Of a stretch of DNA of 64,000 nt, positions 12,810 to 25,137 are shown one piece after another. Within the stretch, counting starts at the first letter, position 1; each line of letters opens with the position of its first letter. Source of the DNA: Cerrena zonata (Eukaryota > Basidiomycota > Agaricomycetes > Polyporales > Cerrenaceae); the NCBI GenBank assembly GCA_038087015.1, contig JASBNA010000021.1, positions 186,001 to 250,000 of the forward strand, read 5' to 3'. The notes under the pieces are model-generated. The model did not search any database. It was not told the origin of the DNA and was given only the letters and a program-made list of their open reading frames with translations. The position numbers were made by a program, and so were the translations under genes.

Positions 12810-14344
12810 TCAATGTAGCGGGGGCACGATCGATGACACTAGAGAACGCAAATATCGGTTAGACGATGATTCCGTTTCGGGCAATAATGAAGTATGATGA
12901 AGAGCGGAATACTTACTTTGGTCTGCCGCTGTCGCATGAAGCTGGTTGACACATGCCCATGTAGACCTCAGCATTGTCTGCTGGAGCTCGGTTTGGGTAA
13001 GCGACATGGCGGAATCATCGGCGAGGCCCAGAGTCCATGCCATCTGGTTCGACATCTACAACCAAGGAGTTAGTTATTCTGGACTTGCAAGACGTGTATT
13101 GGAAGCGCACCTGTGCATGGAAACAGAACATCGAAGTCCTATTACGCTTGTATTCTGCCCAAGCAAGCAGGATCGTCGCATGCAATGTGTCGAGAGTTGG
13201 GAAGGTCGAGAGAGACGCCAATAGTCGCTGTATGGGGATATGTCAGCGATGAGCGCGCAATGAGAAGCTAAGAAGCTTCTTACCTCTGCATTGGCACAGT
13301 AAGCAGCCTGTACGTTAGTCGCCCCAAGCGACGTAACTTCTGGACAGTGAACGTAACTGGTGATAGACTCTGTCAGATACAGCGCCAAGATACGTATTAC
13401 AAAAGATCCCTCTTACCGGGCTGCAAGCGCCGCGATGCTGCTACTGAGGACCGGGGACAACGATTGAGTGAGGAATTGTTCGACAGTGACTTCGTAGGAC
13501 ATGAACGGGAAGCTACTCGACAGATTGTCGAAGAAGGCTTGGATGAAGTATGCCATCAGGTTGGCGTGAGGTCGATCTGGGTGACGCAGATCAAACAACG
13601 GGGTCACGGTTGGCTCCGACGAAGACTGTCCAGGGTATTGAGAAGATGCGGAAGAGGGTGATGGGATTTCTGGGGAATAATGAGATGTACTGCCGTAATC
13701 CCTGGATATCAAGCAAGTAACGTCAACAAGAGTGCAGATCAAGCAAAGCTAAGCACACATACCATTGGCTTCCGTTGATGGAATTCACGCCAGTGAATAC
13801 GTGAGGCGTGTACGAATTGTTCATGGAAGTACTTTGGGGGAATTCCGACCATGACATTTGTGGATAACAGCGACCCATCGAGTATTCATCCCGAATGGGC
13901 TGAAGGGTGGCAGCGGAACGTGCTGTGGCGTTGGAGGGAACGATGGGAGGCGTAATATCGCGGTCTGGTGATGGGGTACCACTGCTGTTCCAGCCAGTGG
14001 AGGACGATGATGCACGAGAACTCTGTGCAGAACGGCGACCAGAGTCGGGACTTGTGCCAGCCATGATACGGCTGCGTTCAGCAAAGTACCGCTCCCGGTC
14101 GCGGAAGCGGCATGGGATCTGGGCATTCGAGCATGCCTCGCATTTTACGTCGGGAGTGTTCTGGATACACTTGACTTTTTTGAGACGACTGGGAAGACAA
14201 AAGCAAAGTGATTAATCAAGTTGATATTGACGACAAGTAGGCAAATATGTTTTACCAATTGTCGCAAGAGGTCACCAGACGCGGACGCTTTTTCTGGGCC
14301 TGGACAGACTGAGGGGACTCGAGTACGAAACGGATATCTGCCAT
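12810..14344 (-). CDS. Zn2Cys6 fungal transcription factor
   Basis: Nuclear DNA-binding regulator. Near residue 27, after a short N-terminus with a basic QKKRPR stretch, lies a Zn2Cys6 binuclear cluster with spacing C-x2-C-x6-C-x8-C-x2-C-x6-C (motifs CDNCRLKKVKC and KCEACSNAQIPC), split by an intron after the second Cys. It continues into FRDRERYFAERSRIM, a Ser/Pro-rich linker (about residues 80-190), and a helical region with LMAYFIQAFFDNLSSSFPFM and LHATILLAWAEYKRNRTSMF. The latter resembles the start of the fungal-specific regulatory domain. Exons: the ATG at 14344, a junction near 14200-14260, and others around 13687-13760, 13340-13410, 13228-13282 and 13057-13109. The model ends with SIVPPLH; about 420 residues is short for the class. 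Targets unknown. Confidence 0.82.
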
Positions 14345-17300
14345 GGTGTTAGCGGGGTTGGGATGAGGGGAGTCGGGGTCGGATGATGTACGAGGATGGA
14401 GAAGGAGGACTAGGACTTATATACCAGGACATGATTGGGAGAAGACTAGAATGAAGGCGTCTCCGAGTCTTTCGGCGGTACGGCAGACACGAGGAGGACA
14501 AACAGTGAACAAACTCTCTCCATAATCACTTGTCCACGTCCAGCCGCCCACGGTACCATCCAGAGAGACCAACGCCAGAGCCCGGGGTGCGTGCAGCCAC
14601 AAGCAGGCACTAGCCTCTTGAAGCAAGCAAGGTTGTGTTCGTACGACACCATGTTCGTACACGGTCCCCTGCATCCCGCCTGCTTCATCAAGATCCTCCG
14701 TTGAACCCCCTGTACCGTGGGGGCGCCGGCAACCTAACAGACCTCCAGCCATCGCGCCGCCTCCTCCTCGCCCACACCTCTCTGTGCCTCACATTCCTAT
14801 TCCTGCCTAATGTTCGCCTGATCTCTCAGTCCTCCCTCTATCCATGCAGACGTCATGACAACCTTCTTCTCCGATGTTCATCGGAGGTGTGTAAAAGGAA
14901 TTCCCTCCTTCGCTTCTCGTATACAATCAACAGAAACCCACCCTAGGCCGACATCGTTGCGTGTCGTCGTCGCAGCTCCAGCTAGTCCAAGTTTCGTATC
15001 CCACAACTCCCTCTCCAATGAGATATGAAACATCTTTCTCAACTGTTGGCGGTTTGTTATTCTGAAACAGCGTCTGGCTCTCTCATGCACCGCATATCGA
15101 CAACACGCTAAACTCGTCAAAACACAATCAAAGGCAGTGAGTGCGGTTTTCGGTACTTTTGTGATGTTATCATTGCACGATCCTCCACACGTGGTCGAGG
15201 ATTTTTGTGATATGTTTTTCTGTGGACCCGTTGAGTCCGTCCTTGTTGAAGCCGCCGAGGCACTGCAAGGGCTAGCATGATGACAGCGCAAATCCCCCCC
15301 TGATTGAAACATACCCAATCGTTCGTATCATCCTTGCGCTTGCTTTTGATGCCACAGGGTCATCATGGTCTTCCCATTATATTCACTGTTATAATCGAGG
15401 TACCGACGCAATCAACCATGTCGACTCTCACGTCTTGCACAGTTGCAACGATCATGATTCGTCCAACCGACTGGGCGAACGTATGAAAACAAACTAAGCG
15501 AACCAGCGGTATGAGGTACCATCAGCGGTGCTAACATCAGCACATCCTTTTTAAATTCCCCCCCAATTTGTCCTCGAAACAGAAATACAACAAGGTTTGT
15601 TGTAGCGGCTGGAAACGAGGCATCAAATGCAGTTCGCCAGAGAACGAACGCCACCTAGAGTAGGGCGAGTCGTTTCGACTGACAATCTCCTCTGTCTCTA
15701 GGTTAGCTCGATGGTTGGCCTTATCCTCGTCCTCTCTGCCACCGTCTGTCTTGTGGAACTTCTTGCCTCGCCAGCTCGGAACCCTATCTTTATTTTTGGT
15801 TAGCCCAGCAGAAAGTCCGGGACAGCCCGCTGTCCGCTTAGATATGACAGTTGCGCAATACTACATACGAGGTACGTATATCGTCGTTCTCTCTTGCCGC
15901 ATTACCATCTCACCAAGTCAGTTTGTTTCTCTTAATTAGTTCCTTAAATGTCTATCGCGACCCTGACTATGCTCATGAATTCAGTGGTGGTCGGCATGTC
16001 ATCAATTTAATTATGCGTTGTGACCTCACCGCCGCGTCAGAAAACAACAATCGAGGACTCGGGAGAACGACACCTACCAAATCCATTCAATCGACGATCA
16101 AACAAGAACAGGGGGGGTGAGAAGGGTCTCGTCATTCGAAGACGACTTTTACTATGGAATGATGACAAAAGAACGTGTACCATTCCTTCGAACAATCAAA
16201 ATACTACCGTCCTGTCCAACAAACCCAATTAAGACGGTGATTGGTCGACGAGGGAGAAGTTGTGCTTGTCATTTATCATAAAGCCACCTGTTGTGTTGGG
16301 CGAGGATAGGTCGGCTGGAAGTCCAGAAGATCGGTGCTCGGTTGGATGGCCGCGAACGTGGTTGAATGGACGATTGAGTCTCCGTGCTCCTTGGTAGAGT
16401 TCTTTCCCAGAAGGTTTGTGCTGTTGGTATGCTAAGTACTAACCAATGTAGGAAGGTTGGGATTGAGGTTCCAGAACTAGTAGCTGCTTTTGGGCATACA
16501 GCTTCATTACGCCGTCTGTTTATTTGTTGTTTGGGATGTTGTTTGGGAGATAGGGTATTTTTGGATAGTACACGAAGCACTGACCGGAAGTTGAAGAAGG
16601 GCCACTCGGTAGCTGCATGTCCCTGTCGGTTATCCGCGCGCCGAAACCAGTATGACATCTATAACGACGTCAGCAAAAGATCGCAGTAAGCAAAACCTCA
16701 CGAGTGGGCGTAAATCCGTGTATAGTCCATCCAGCTTTAGAAATTTAATTCGTCTCCTAAAATACTCGTGTATTATCCTCAACTATTATTACAGTATTTA
16801 CAAACCACACGAGTGACCGGTACGCGCCAACTTTCAAAACAACACGGGTGGTATTCGGTCCATCTCGCCATGTTCTCAGGTGATTGAGTTCGTTTATAGC
16901 CATCGCAGTCACATTATCTGCAAACCAAAGCCTTCGGGGAGCGACCCAGCCTACTAAGGCGGCAGGCAGTTCTGCCGCCCAACGCATTCAAACGCATTCA
17001 ATCACCGAGTAGAGCGAGCGGGAGTGAATTGATGGTCCTTGGTCCATCATCTTCAACTTAAACGAACATGAAACAAAAAACAACAACAAAAAACGAGCGG
17101 TCCACCCGTCAAGTCCATCACCAACAAGCTTTTCCACATCATGAAAAAATAAGGGCACCAGAATCGCGTGGGTCGGGTACCTAAATGTCTCTCCCTCTCT
17201 CTGAAGTCATTAGTCGGTGGGATGATCTTCTGGCCATTTCAAACCCTGAATAATAATTATGGATCAATCCTGTGCTCCCTCGGTAAATGTGAGGCGAGCT

Positions 17301-18832
17301 GGTGCGGTGCTTTGGGATGAGGCTCGGGTTTCCGTAGATATCGGGATACGGGTTTGAGGGGTGAGGTGTGTGGTCCGTTGGTGTTTTTGCTCTTTTGGGT
17401 TTGTCATCATTTGGTTTTCTGTGAAAATCGGGAAACGGCCCAGGGGTGTATCAGGTACAGAGGAGATGTGTTATCAAAAGGTTATTTTTTCCATTGAGCA
17501 CCTCGAACCTCAATGCAAAAGCTATGTAGAGTTGCACACTTGTCAGGGTCAGGGTCGCTTCCACATTTGTCTCGGTTGAGATCATTCACCGTATACGATC
17601 GTGAAGGAGGGATGCATCAACCGACAGACCATTCAGGATAGCTATGGTTGGAAGTATGAGTCTGTTGGGAGTAGACAGTATTATTCTCAGTATACGTAGC
17701 AGTGCACAGGTGGCTTTCCGCTGTTGTGAAGTCTCCGAGATAGTAAGAATAGACCTGAAATCTACACGTGTAAGCATCTAATCACTTCTACCATGATTAG
17801 AAGTTAAGAACGTATCCCTTTGTTGTCGCTACTCCCCTCGTTACATTCGTATATCCCACTCGCAAACGAACAGAAAGCTTCTGTCTTACGCAGCCCGAAT
17901 GAGGCGGAGAAACTTCATTTACCAACTGATTGACCACATGGTCCATCTCAGACGAAAGACAGAAGTATGATACTGACGATGGGGACAACATGGTCCCATG
18001 CACATCGTGAGTTTATGTGGGTCACTTTGATCAACGTCCCGAGTAGAGTGGGTCACCCCCTCAATATGTATCGTATCCATCGGCAATTACGCAAATACGC
18101 CACTTGGACCAACTCACCAAGCTGCAAGTCCCAGTCCCAGCCGACAAGACATGTAAGCACGTACTATACCGCGGTGTACCGCGGATTGTACTGCCCCATC
18201 CTCTCGCGTGGCAGGCTATAAAATTTAGACGATGGTTTTGATTGTCCGAGTCGGACGAGTTAGACGTCTAGGTGTAAATTTCGCATACCACTTTGTGAAT
18301 GATGTCGAAATGATGCTTTGGTGCGTTTTCGAGCAGTCCATCTTTGTGATGGTGTTCAAAGATGGGTATCCTCGCGGTTAGGTGTGAATTACTCTTGTGG
18401 CGTTTTTTCCTACCTTCACCTTTCAACTTCCCAGTACGGAGAAGGTCCCGTCAAACTTCAAGCTTTCGAGACTCGAGACCTGTCACGCCTGCACTGGAGT
18501 GTCTGTGAATACGATATTGTGAAGGGGACATCATGATCCTACACGTCGGGCAAATGCGTTCATCACTAAGCGCTCCGATTTTCCAGGAGACATACCTTCT
18601 TTGCTTCCACTTCCAAGCTATCTGTCTATATCATCTTTGTTGATTTAGGCAACCAGGAAATCCTTTGGGGCTTGGGACTGCGATTCGAAGTTAATAGAAC
18701 GCAAATGGGGGTATCTGATAATCAGCTTTCCGGGTCCTGCCGGTGGTGAACGTCGTCGACGTTCCAATCTTCGGAGTGCCGGATATGGAAAGCGTAGTAA
18801 TGGTAATGGTAATGCGGAATTTACCCCACATA
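14345..18832. other. 4.5-kb region without recognisable genes
   Basis: Lies upstream of the Zn2Cys6 gene and ends at the Tc1 element. Several open frames of 60-146 codons exist on both strands (for example 14878-15318 and 16269-16658, minus) but none shows a domain or spliceable continuation. There are pyrimidine-rich stretches near 14740-14870 and a short TAATGG-type repeat near 18796-18815. A long regulatory region or 5' leader for the transcription factor, or noncoding transcripts, is possible but not shown. Confidence 0.4.
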
Positions 18833-19006
18833 CAGTGGCGGCCAAAAGTCTTGCACTCTCGGCGAAATCCGCGAGTTTGGCATGTTCCCACACGCGTTAC
18901 CCCATGTATTGTATATCGTTAGAAAGCGTTTTTTAAGCTGAATTCAATGCAAAAGGAATCAGAAAAAACGAGTAAGATTTGAGGGAAAAATTTGAGAATC
19001 TTTGTA
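18833..19006 (+). repeat. Left terminal inverted repeat of the Tc1 element
   Basis: 174 bp from CAGTGGCGGCC to CTTTGTA, matching the reverse complement of 20239-20412 with no difference seen. Weaker similarity (TTGAGTGTGGGAA versus TTGAGCGTGGGAA) continues a little further inward. Confidence 0.95.
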
Positions 19007-19098
19007 GTTGAGTGTGGGAACCCTAGGTGTAGGTCACAAGCAAGCCACAAAATTGCACCATTAAACTAATCTAATGTAAGTAAAAATGAGTGGACAGG

Positions 19099-20121
19099 TT
19101 AGTACTTAGTATAAAGACCCCTAGCAGCCTTTAAGGCAGCAGTACGTCGAGGTAGAGACTCATACAAAGCCCGTATCTTTCCAATGTCCAAGTTCTCCCA
19201 CTCCTCCTTCAAAGCAGCCCACAATTGGTCCAAATTCTGGGGTTTCTGTGGCCGTGAGCGTACCTTATGGTCAAGCATATCCCAGACATGCTCTATGATG
19301 TTCATATCAGGCGATTGGGCTGGCCATGATAGAACACGAACATGATTATCTGCAAACCATTTCTTGGCGGCCTTCGAAGTGTGCTTCGGATCGTTGTCCT
19401 GTTGGAAGATAAAGCGACCTCGGGCTATGGCATGGTCCTCAAGGGTACCTAGAAGGGACTGGGAGAGGATCTCACAGTATTGATGCCTGTTCATGATCCC
19501 GTTGACGCGGTGAAGCCGACCGACACCCTTCCATGTGATGCATCCCCACACCATGATATTTCCACCATTCCCCTTGACCGTTTTCTCCACGTTTCTTTCC
19601 AAAAACTCTTCTCCTACCCTCCTCCTACAGTAATGTCTCCCATCAGACCCAAAAAGACTGAATTTGGACTCATCGGAGAACACAATGAGTTTCCAATCCT
19701 CAAGCGACCATTTCGACACAACATCCGCCCATATTCTGCGCTGTGCTTTGTGTTTCTTGGTAAGCAATGGCTTCCGACGACGTACTCTGCCATTCAGGCC
19801 AATGCTGGAAAGGTAACGGCGCATGGATCGTGGGCTGATGTGTGGAAAAAGCTGACGACAGGTGTCTTCACCATCTTGAGCCTGCCCACTTGTGATCAGA
19901 CGTGCAGCACGGCGAAGGCTATGGGGGCTGAGAAGGCGTGGTCGGCCAGGGGCTGTCCTCTTGGCATAGGGGTCTGGGTTCTGGCGAAGTTTGATGAGGT
20001 TTCGATGAACGGTTGTTGGATGAATGCCAAGTTCGCGGGCTATGGCGGGTGGTGCAAAGCCAAGGTTTGAGAGGGTCAAAATTCGTGCTTTTTTGGTTGG
20101 AGTGCAGCACTTCCCAGGCAT
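19099..20121 (-). CDS. Tc1-like DD34E transposase
   Basis: Cut-and-paste transposase, about 340 residues with no intron. The N-terminal helix-turn-helix is visible in the first 60 residues (ILTLSNLGFAPPAIARELGI), followed by GRPRLLSPHSLRRAARLI and a second DNA-binding helix set. The catalytic triad is complete: Asp in IVFSDESKFSLFG, Asp in FQQDNDPKHTS, and Glu in SPDMNIIEHVWD. There are 34 residues between the second Asp and the Glu, hence DD34E. I chose the Met at 20121 (MPGKCC) because the 29 residues added by the upstream ATG at 20208 are hydrophobic and unlike the family. All key residues are present, so the protein could be active. Confidence 0.95.
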   Translation of the reverse strand: MPGKCCTPTKKARILTLSNLGFAPPAIARELGIHPTTVHRNLIKLRQNPDPYAKRTAPGRPRLLSPHSLRRAARLITSGQAQDGEDTCRQLFPHISPRSMRRYLSSIGLNGRVRRRKPLLTKKHKAQRRIWADVVSKWSLEDWKLIVFSDESKFSLFGSDGRHYCRRRVGEEFLERNVEKTVKGNGGNIMVWGCITWKGVGRLHRVNGIMNRHQYCEILSQSLLGTLEDHAIARGRFIFQQDNDPKHTSKAAKKWFADNHVRVLSWPAQSPDMNIIEHVWDMLDHKVRSRPQKPQNLDQLWAALKEEWENLDIGKIRALYESLPRRTAALKAARGLYTKY

Positions 20122-20238
20122 AAATAGGTAGGGAAACCAATATTCAAAGAGATAGTAGTGACAGTATGAGTTAAAGAGTAGTTGTGGTAGCAAACATGAG
20201 GCATACACATGTACAGGGGTAAGTTCCCACGCTCAAAA

Positions 20239-20412
20239 TACAAAGATTCTCAAATTTTTCCCTCAAATCTTACTCGTTTTTTCTGATTCCTTTTGCATTG
20301 AATTCAGCTTAAAAAACGCTTTCTAACGATATACAATACATGGGGTAACGCGTGTGGGAACATGCCAAACTCGCGGATTTCGCCGAGAGTGCAAGACTTT
20401 TGGCCGCCACTG
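20239..20412 (-). repeat. Right terminal inverted repeat of the Tc1 element
   Basis: 174 bp, the mirror copy of 18833-19006, ending at the TA duplication 20413-20414. Confidence 0.95.
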
Positions 20413-20587
20413 TAACTCCTCTCCGCACAGTGACGCAACTTGGCCCCACATTCCGCTGTCAAGGAGGGTGTTATAAGTCTCGAGAGCCCCGACTCCCTCT
20501 GTCCTTCTGATTTACTTGTAAGCTACACCAACCCGCTTCATTATATCTCCTATTCGGAAACTTTGTTTTATTCAACCAACATCATTA

Positions 20588-21270
20588 TGCCGCTTTTCAA
20601 ACGCAAGTCCAAGGTTTGTCGAGCTCCTTAATTTCAAGTTGACGAAACTTACTCTTGTTTTTTTAGCACCTCGATGACCCCCGTATGTCAAGAGAAAAGG
20701 ATAACCTGGTTGGCACAAATCATACCCACCGTCATGACAACACCTTATCCAACAAGCAACACGACTTACTTCACCACCAAGACGCCGCCATGGCTCCTGG
20801 CCAGCAGCATGACACCGTCACGGGACAAGGCTACAGTCATAATGCTGGTGTAGGTGGCACTGGGGTTGGTTCCTCTGGTGCTGCCGGTGCCGGTAGCGCA
20901 ATGGCTTCTGGGGGAGCGGAGCGGATCTACGACCCTAATGACTACACCCCGAACCCTAACAAGGGAGGCGCAGGCAAGGTAAGCATCAGGAATATCTTTT
21001 CCCTAAAGGACTCATTGTGACTCCGAATATTTGTTCTAGTTTGTAGGTGCTGCGGTAGGAAGTGCCGCACTCAAGGAGCAAGCTTTACTCAAAGAACGAG
21101 AAGCCGAAGTTTTGAGTGCTCAAAGTCAAGCACTTGCGGAAGCAGAACGGTTGGAACAGGCCGCCATGGAACATCGAGAACGCGCAGTTGCGGATGGTGC
21201 TCATCCCGCTAATAAAGAACTAGGAGCGGGATTGAAGCATGTCATGGAAGGAAAGTCTAGGGCGTTCTAA
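20588..21270 (+). CDS. Small hydrophilic protein of unknown function
   Basis: A protein of about 190 residues from three exons (introns 20615-20666 and 20979-21039). It begins MPLFKRKSKHLDDPRMSRE, continues with a His/Gln/Asn-rich part and a Gly/Ala-rich linker (GGTGVGSSGAAGAGSA). It ends in an Ala/Glu-rich helical segment (ALKEQALLKEREAEVLSAQS) likely to form a coiled coil, with final residues EGKSRAF. No signal peptide or membrane helix is seen, and I recognise no family. The composition recalls stress hydrophilins, but that is inference. The Tc1 element sits in its immediate upstream region and may have changed its promoter. Confidence 0.75.
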
Positions 21271-21465
21271 ATTAAAGCGAACCATTAATAGTTGTATCGT
21301 TAGTATCTGTAACTGCTCCAGAAATTGTAGAGTATTCGAGACTCACTACGAATTGCAAATTGCGTGACGTGTTCACATCTGTGTTCAGGAGGGAAACGTA
21401 GAAGGGGTATCAATTATACTAGCACTGTAACATATCCAGCAACACCGCAGAAAATAGCTCTAGAT

Positions 21466-22706
21466 CTAGAACCTGGTCCCAGAGTCCTTGATTATTCCGA
21501 TACAAATATTTACCCAACCGTCTGCACCAGCCATGCAGGCCCCCAGCCAAGCCATATCTGCATCACCGGGTACTTCGACCCCTTGGACCAAAGGGTAAGC
21601 CAAATCGTGGAATGGAGGATCAGAAGGTGATGGTGGGAAGAGCTTGCTCAAAGTTGTCGATAGGAAATCATGCAAGGTGTTGGGATTTCCTGTTCAAACG
21701 ATAATTTGAGATGTATGACACTTAATTAAAAATGTACGTACCATCCGAGAGCATCGGCGGGCAATTGTCTTGTATGACGGGCCCTTCAGGGAGATAAAGC
21801 CTCACAGGAATGTTGCGAATACTGTATGCACCATCACGATCGGGTCCACCTCCTGTATTTGGGTCTGCCGATGGCGGTCGCGTATGTAGTGAAGTCGAGG
21901 ATGGCAGCGGAGGTGATTGGGGACGCGAAGGAGTATTGGTCGGTGTCACCTTCGATGCGACACGCCAATATCCATCAAAATTATCTAGATACATGCGAGT
22001 GTTTCAAAACCAAGGGAAGACAACTTTCATTCGATAGACGTACGTTCTTTGATGCCCTCCCACAATCCGTCTTGTTCTGCTTTTCGCAATCCAGTCATAC
22101 GTTTAGTATTTCCCCATCGGATAAAGTCTGCTTCTTTCATTTGCCCCATAAAAGCTTGTTTGCATGCTTCTGCGGTCGGGGAAAGCAGCAGTTTATCAGT
22201 CGGTGGCGATGCGAGATGTAGTATCAGCTGTAGTGGTACTGATTGCGGGGCCGCATTTGAAGAAGTTGGCCTTATAGAGGCTGATATTATGTGATTATCA
22301 TAGATGAGACCTAACGGCCAATGCCTACCCAAACAAGTTTAATGAGAAACCGTCTCTGAGGGACTTGGCAGCAGGTCATACGAGATCAGACGCACCATTT
22401 CAAGAGTGCTCCTTCTTCACTCTCGAACCACCAGTCTTCTTCCTTGACTATCCGAGCAGCGGCTTCGTCAAACACAACATCCGTAAGGAACTTCTTGATT
22501 TCCGGTACCAGCAGTGGTAAATAGCTAACTCGAGGTGCTTGGATATAATAACATTCCAATCCACGATCACTATTGGCAGGCAGTTCCTTCGCGTCTACAC
22601 GGATCTCTAGAGGTACTGTCCCTTCCCATGTTAGTCTACGAAAGAGTGTTGTAGATGCCGGTGTAGTGAAGGCCGACGGAGAGGGACGAGAATTATAGGT
22701 AGCCAT
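21466..22706 (-). CDS. ATG5: Autophagy protein ATG5
   Basis: Atg5 is conjugated to Atg12 and, with Atg16, forms the E3-like complex that lipidates Atg8 on the phagophore. The family start is clear (LFRRLTWEGTVPLEIRVDAK), then YIQAPRVSYLPLLVPEIKKF and the block around EEDWWFESEEGALLKWHWP. The second ubiquitin-like fold carries SIRNIPVRLYLPEGPVIQDN and the C-terminal FHDLAYPLVQGVEVPGDADM followed by AWLGACM. Four exons join cleanly (introns near 22334-22395, 21989-22038 and 21686-21740). A Pro/Ser linker of about 40 residues lies between the domains, as in other basidiomycetes. The Atg12 acceptor Lys should lie in the central helical part but I cannot pin it by eye. ATG at 22706 preferred over the upstream one at 22757. 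About 360 residues. Confidence 0.93.
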
Positions 22707-25137
22707 GGTTGGGCTTGGGGTCAATGCCACTTGTAAACGCGAAGTTGAAGCAAGCACTCAGCCACGTGGGAGGAGACGCCCATTTTGTTGATCGGGTACC
22801 TCCTCATCCTACTCGATCAAAGTCTTGTTCCGTTACCGGAAGGTCCTGAAGTTGTAACAAATCCTTGGCCTCGTCGGTTCGTATTCGGACGAAGTTCGGC
22901 AGCAGTTTGAATTAGTTGTGGATGTTTGGACGTCCAGCGAAGTTGCGAACGTAATTTTCTCATGTCACACATCTCGCCACACCCTCCGAGTCTGATGCGT
23001 CTGATCCTCGTTGACAGTGTATTGCTCAGGGTAAGATGCAAAGGCATTGAGACCTACATTAGCTCAAACATTTCCGCAGAGACCTTAAGAACAGTCCATC
23101 GCTAGTTCTTCAAAATTTGAATATTGAGTGTCGGAACTTTGCTTTAATGTGCATGGAATTGCCTGAATAGATGCGGACAAGCAGTAGCTCATGAGTTTAA
23201 AAGTACTAGTACCTTCAAAGTTCCTGAATGTCGCGATCGTCGCTGGTCTATTTAATAGATACATTCCAATCTTCGCCAAGCCTCTTAGCAATAAGATTGC
23301 GATGAACACGAGTATACAGCGTCAGAGAAATACACCACTGAGCTCTATCCCACATCCTATGGAGTATAACGAGCGTAAAAAATATTGGCTGTTGTCCTTA
23401 GAGATATGGAGCGCCACAACACCTCTTTCTACAATTCCGTTCCATCATCTTCTCTTACGTGTTCTCCCGTGCATAACGTACATATTATCGCGCTGGGATC
23501 TGTAACATTAAACATAACCGCAGACATAGTTTGAGGTTATCTTCGTGTTGATCTAAATGTCGTCAGCATGGAATATAAGCTGGACGCCGGTTACCTTAGA
23601 TCTCTGACGAAACGCAACCTGTCTGGACGCAGGTCATCATTCCAGAAAATCCCAGCAGTTCGGAGCGTAGGAATGAGATACGAACCTTGTAAGAACAATC
23701 TGATGAATCTCACACTTTATCTTTCAGTGGCGTACCGAGGAAAGCGGTACCTGTACAAGGTAGTTATTGTTTTCTGTAACGATGGTGGTATCAATCCGTG
23801 TAGAAAAACAAGGGATGTGTTGACCGTGATTCATACCTAAGCCAGTGTTGTTGGACCACAGTAGAAATAGGGGCCTAAAACAACATCATGACACTGGCAG
23901 GCCTAATCACATGCGCACCTCTACTGAGCCTGAGATTGAGGGTCACGATTTTCTATACGGAGAAATCAAGATATCATCGTATTGGCAGCACCAGACCACC
24001 GTTGGCGGTAACTCGCAATCAATCGGCCAGCACATGGCAGGAGGTCTATCTGGAGTTATCTAATGACATCGCAGCAGATGCTGAGATATACTCACCGTTC
24101 TAGATGCTATTCGTTGGGACTGCAACGTAATACATAGTTGAGACGTGTTCACCATGCGATTTGGAACTCTAAGTCTGCGTATAACTGACAGTAGGAGCGT
24201 GCAAAGGCCGAGACACAGGTGCCTTGGCCCCTTGGTCTCAACATAGACCGCCGTACCGCAGTCTGAGCCTGCGGCTAGTGAATGGTCGCGCGTAACGGAG
24301 ACGCGTCTTGGCTGGGAACTTTCTGAGTGACCGTACCGCTGCGATCGCTCCTGGCCTTTGACCTTGGATATTCGCGGTTAAATTCGTCATATACTTCAGT
24401 AGAGTGATATTAACTGATGTCTGAAACGTTTCTCGGGTCAGGCCTGGGGTCAAGATGACCCCGATAGTTCCTGCAACTTGCACTGGCGGGCCAACTGCGG
24501 TCGCCACCAGAATGGAAGTCAATCCTGTTTCATTGTGTAAAATAAAAATATGTGATAAGCGCAGTCTATGTTAGTATTGCTGCACATAAAAGCTGGGAAA
24601 GTGACCTTGTACTACTGGGTATCATGGTGGTAAACAATTGAGTTTCCGAACGATGTTACCAAATTTGGATGTTTTCCTTTGGCGTCATTTTTAGTCTTGG
24701 CGCACCAGATGAGTGAGCTTGTTTTGTTAACTTTCAGTAATCAACAGACTTTCCTCATTTCGAAATCTATACTCTACCACTTTTTGAGGTATACATTAAC
24801 ATTAAGATCTCGTATGTTGCTTATCGGGACAGCTACTCCTATGCTCATTGTTTGAACTGAACTCGTCTCGGACAGTACCAGTCCACAACAGAATATGGTC
24901 CTGTTCAGCACCTTCTCCTCTTATTGAAAGGTGCATCTTGTTCGACTATTCGCCGAACACCATCCGGAAGCTGTCTTCCCTGTCTATTCTCCGTTATCAA
25001 TTATCCTAGTCCGAAATAAATCCAACAGGTCAGAATGTTATTGTCAGGTTCAGGAGGTGCAGGGCCGTCAAGACGTCCATCTTTACACGCAACTATACCA
25101 CCTTCTATATTCCCAGAATACTCTGACTCTCGTGCCC
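22707..25137. other. 2.4-kb intergenic region
   Basis: No recognisable gene. Open frames of 70-104 codons on both strands carry no motif. The last 100 bases contain the upstream ATG at 25035 discussed with the WDR24 gene. Confidence 0.4.

Larger units (their letters stand above)
18833..20412 (-). mobile_element. Tc1/mariner-type DNA transposon, apparently intact
   Basis: A 1,580-bp element starting CAGTGGCGGCC and ending GGCCGCCACTG, flanked by TA at 18831-18832 and 20413-20414, the target duplication expected for Tc1/mariner. The 174-bp terminal inverted repeats look identical by eye, and the single transposase frame is uninterrupted. Both points suggest recent insertion. It lies about 175 bp upstream of the next gene's ATG. 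Confidence 0.95.

Noticed and set aside
19480..20070. 196-codon plus-strand frame inside the transposon
   Set aside because: Antisense shadow of the transposase; no independent motif.
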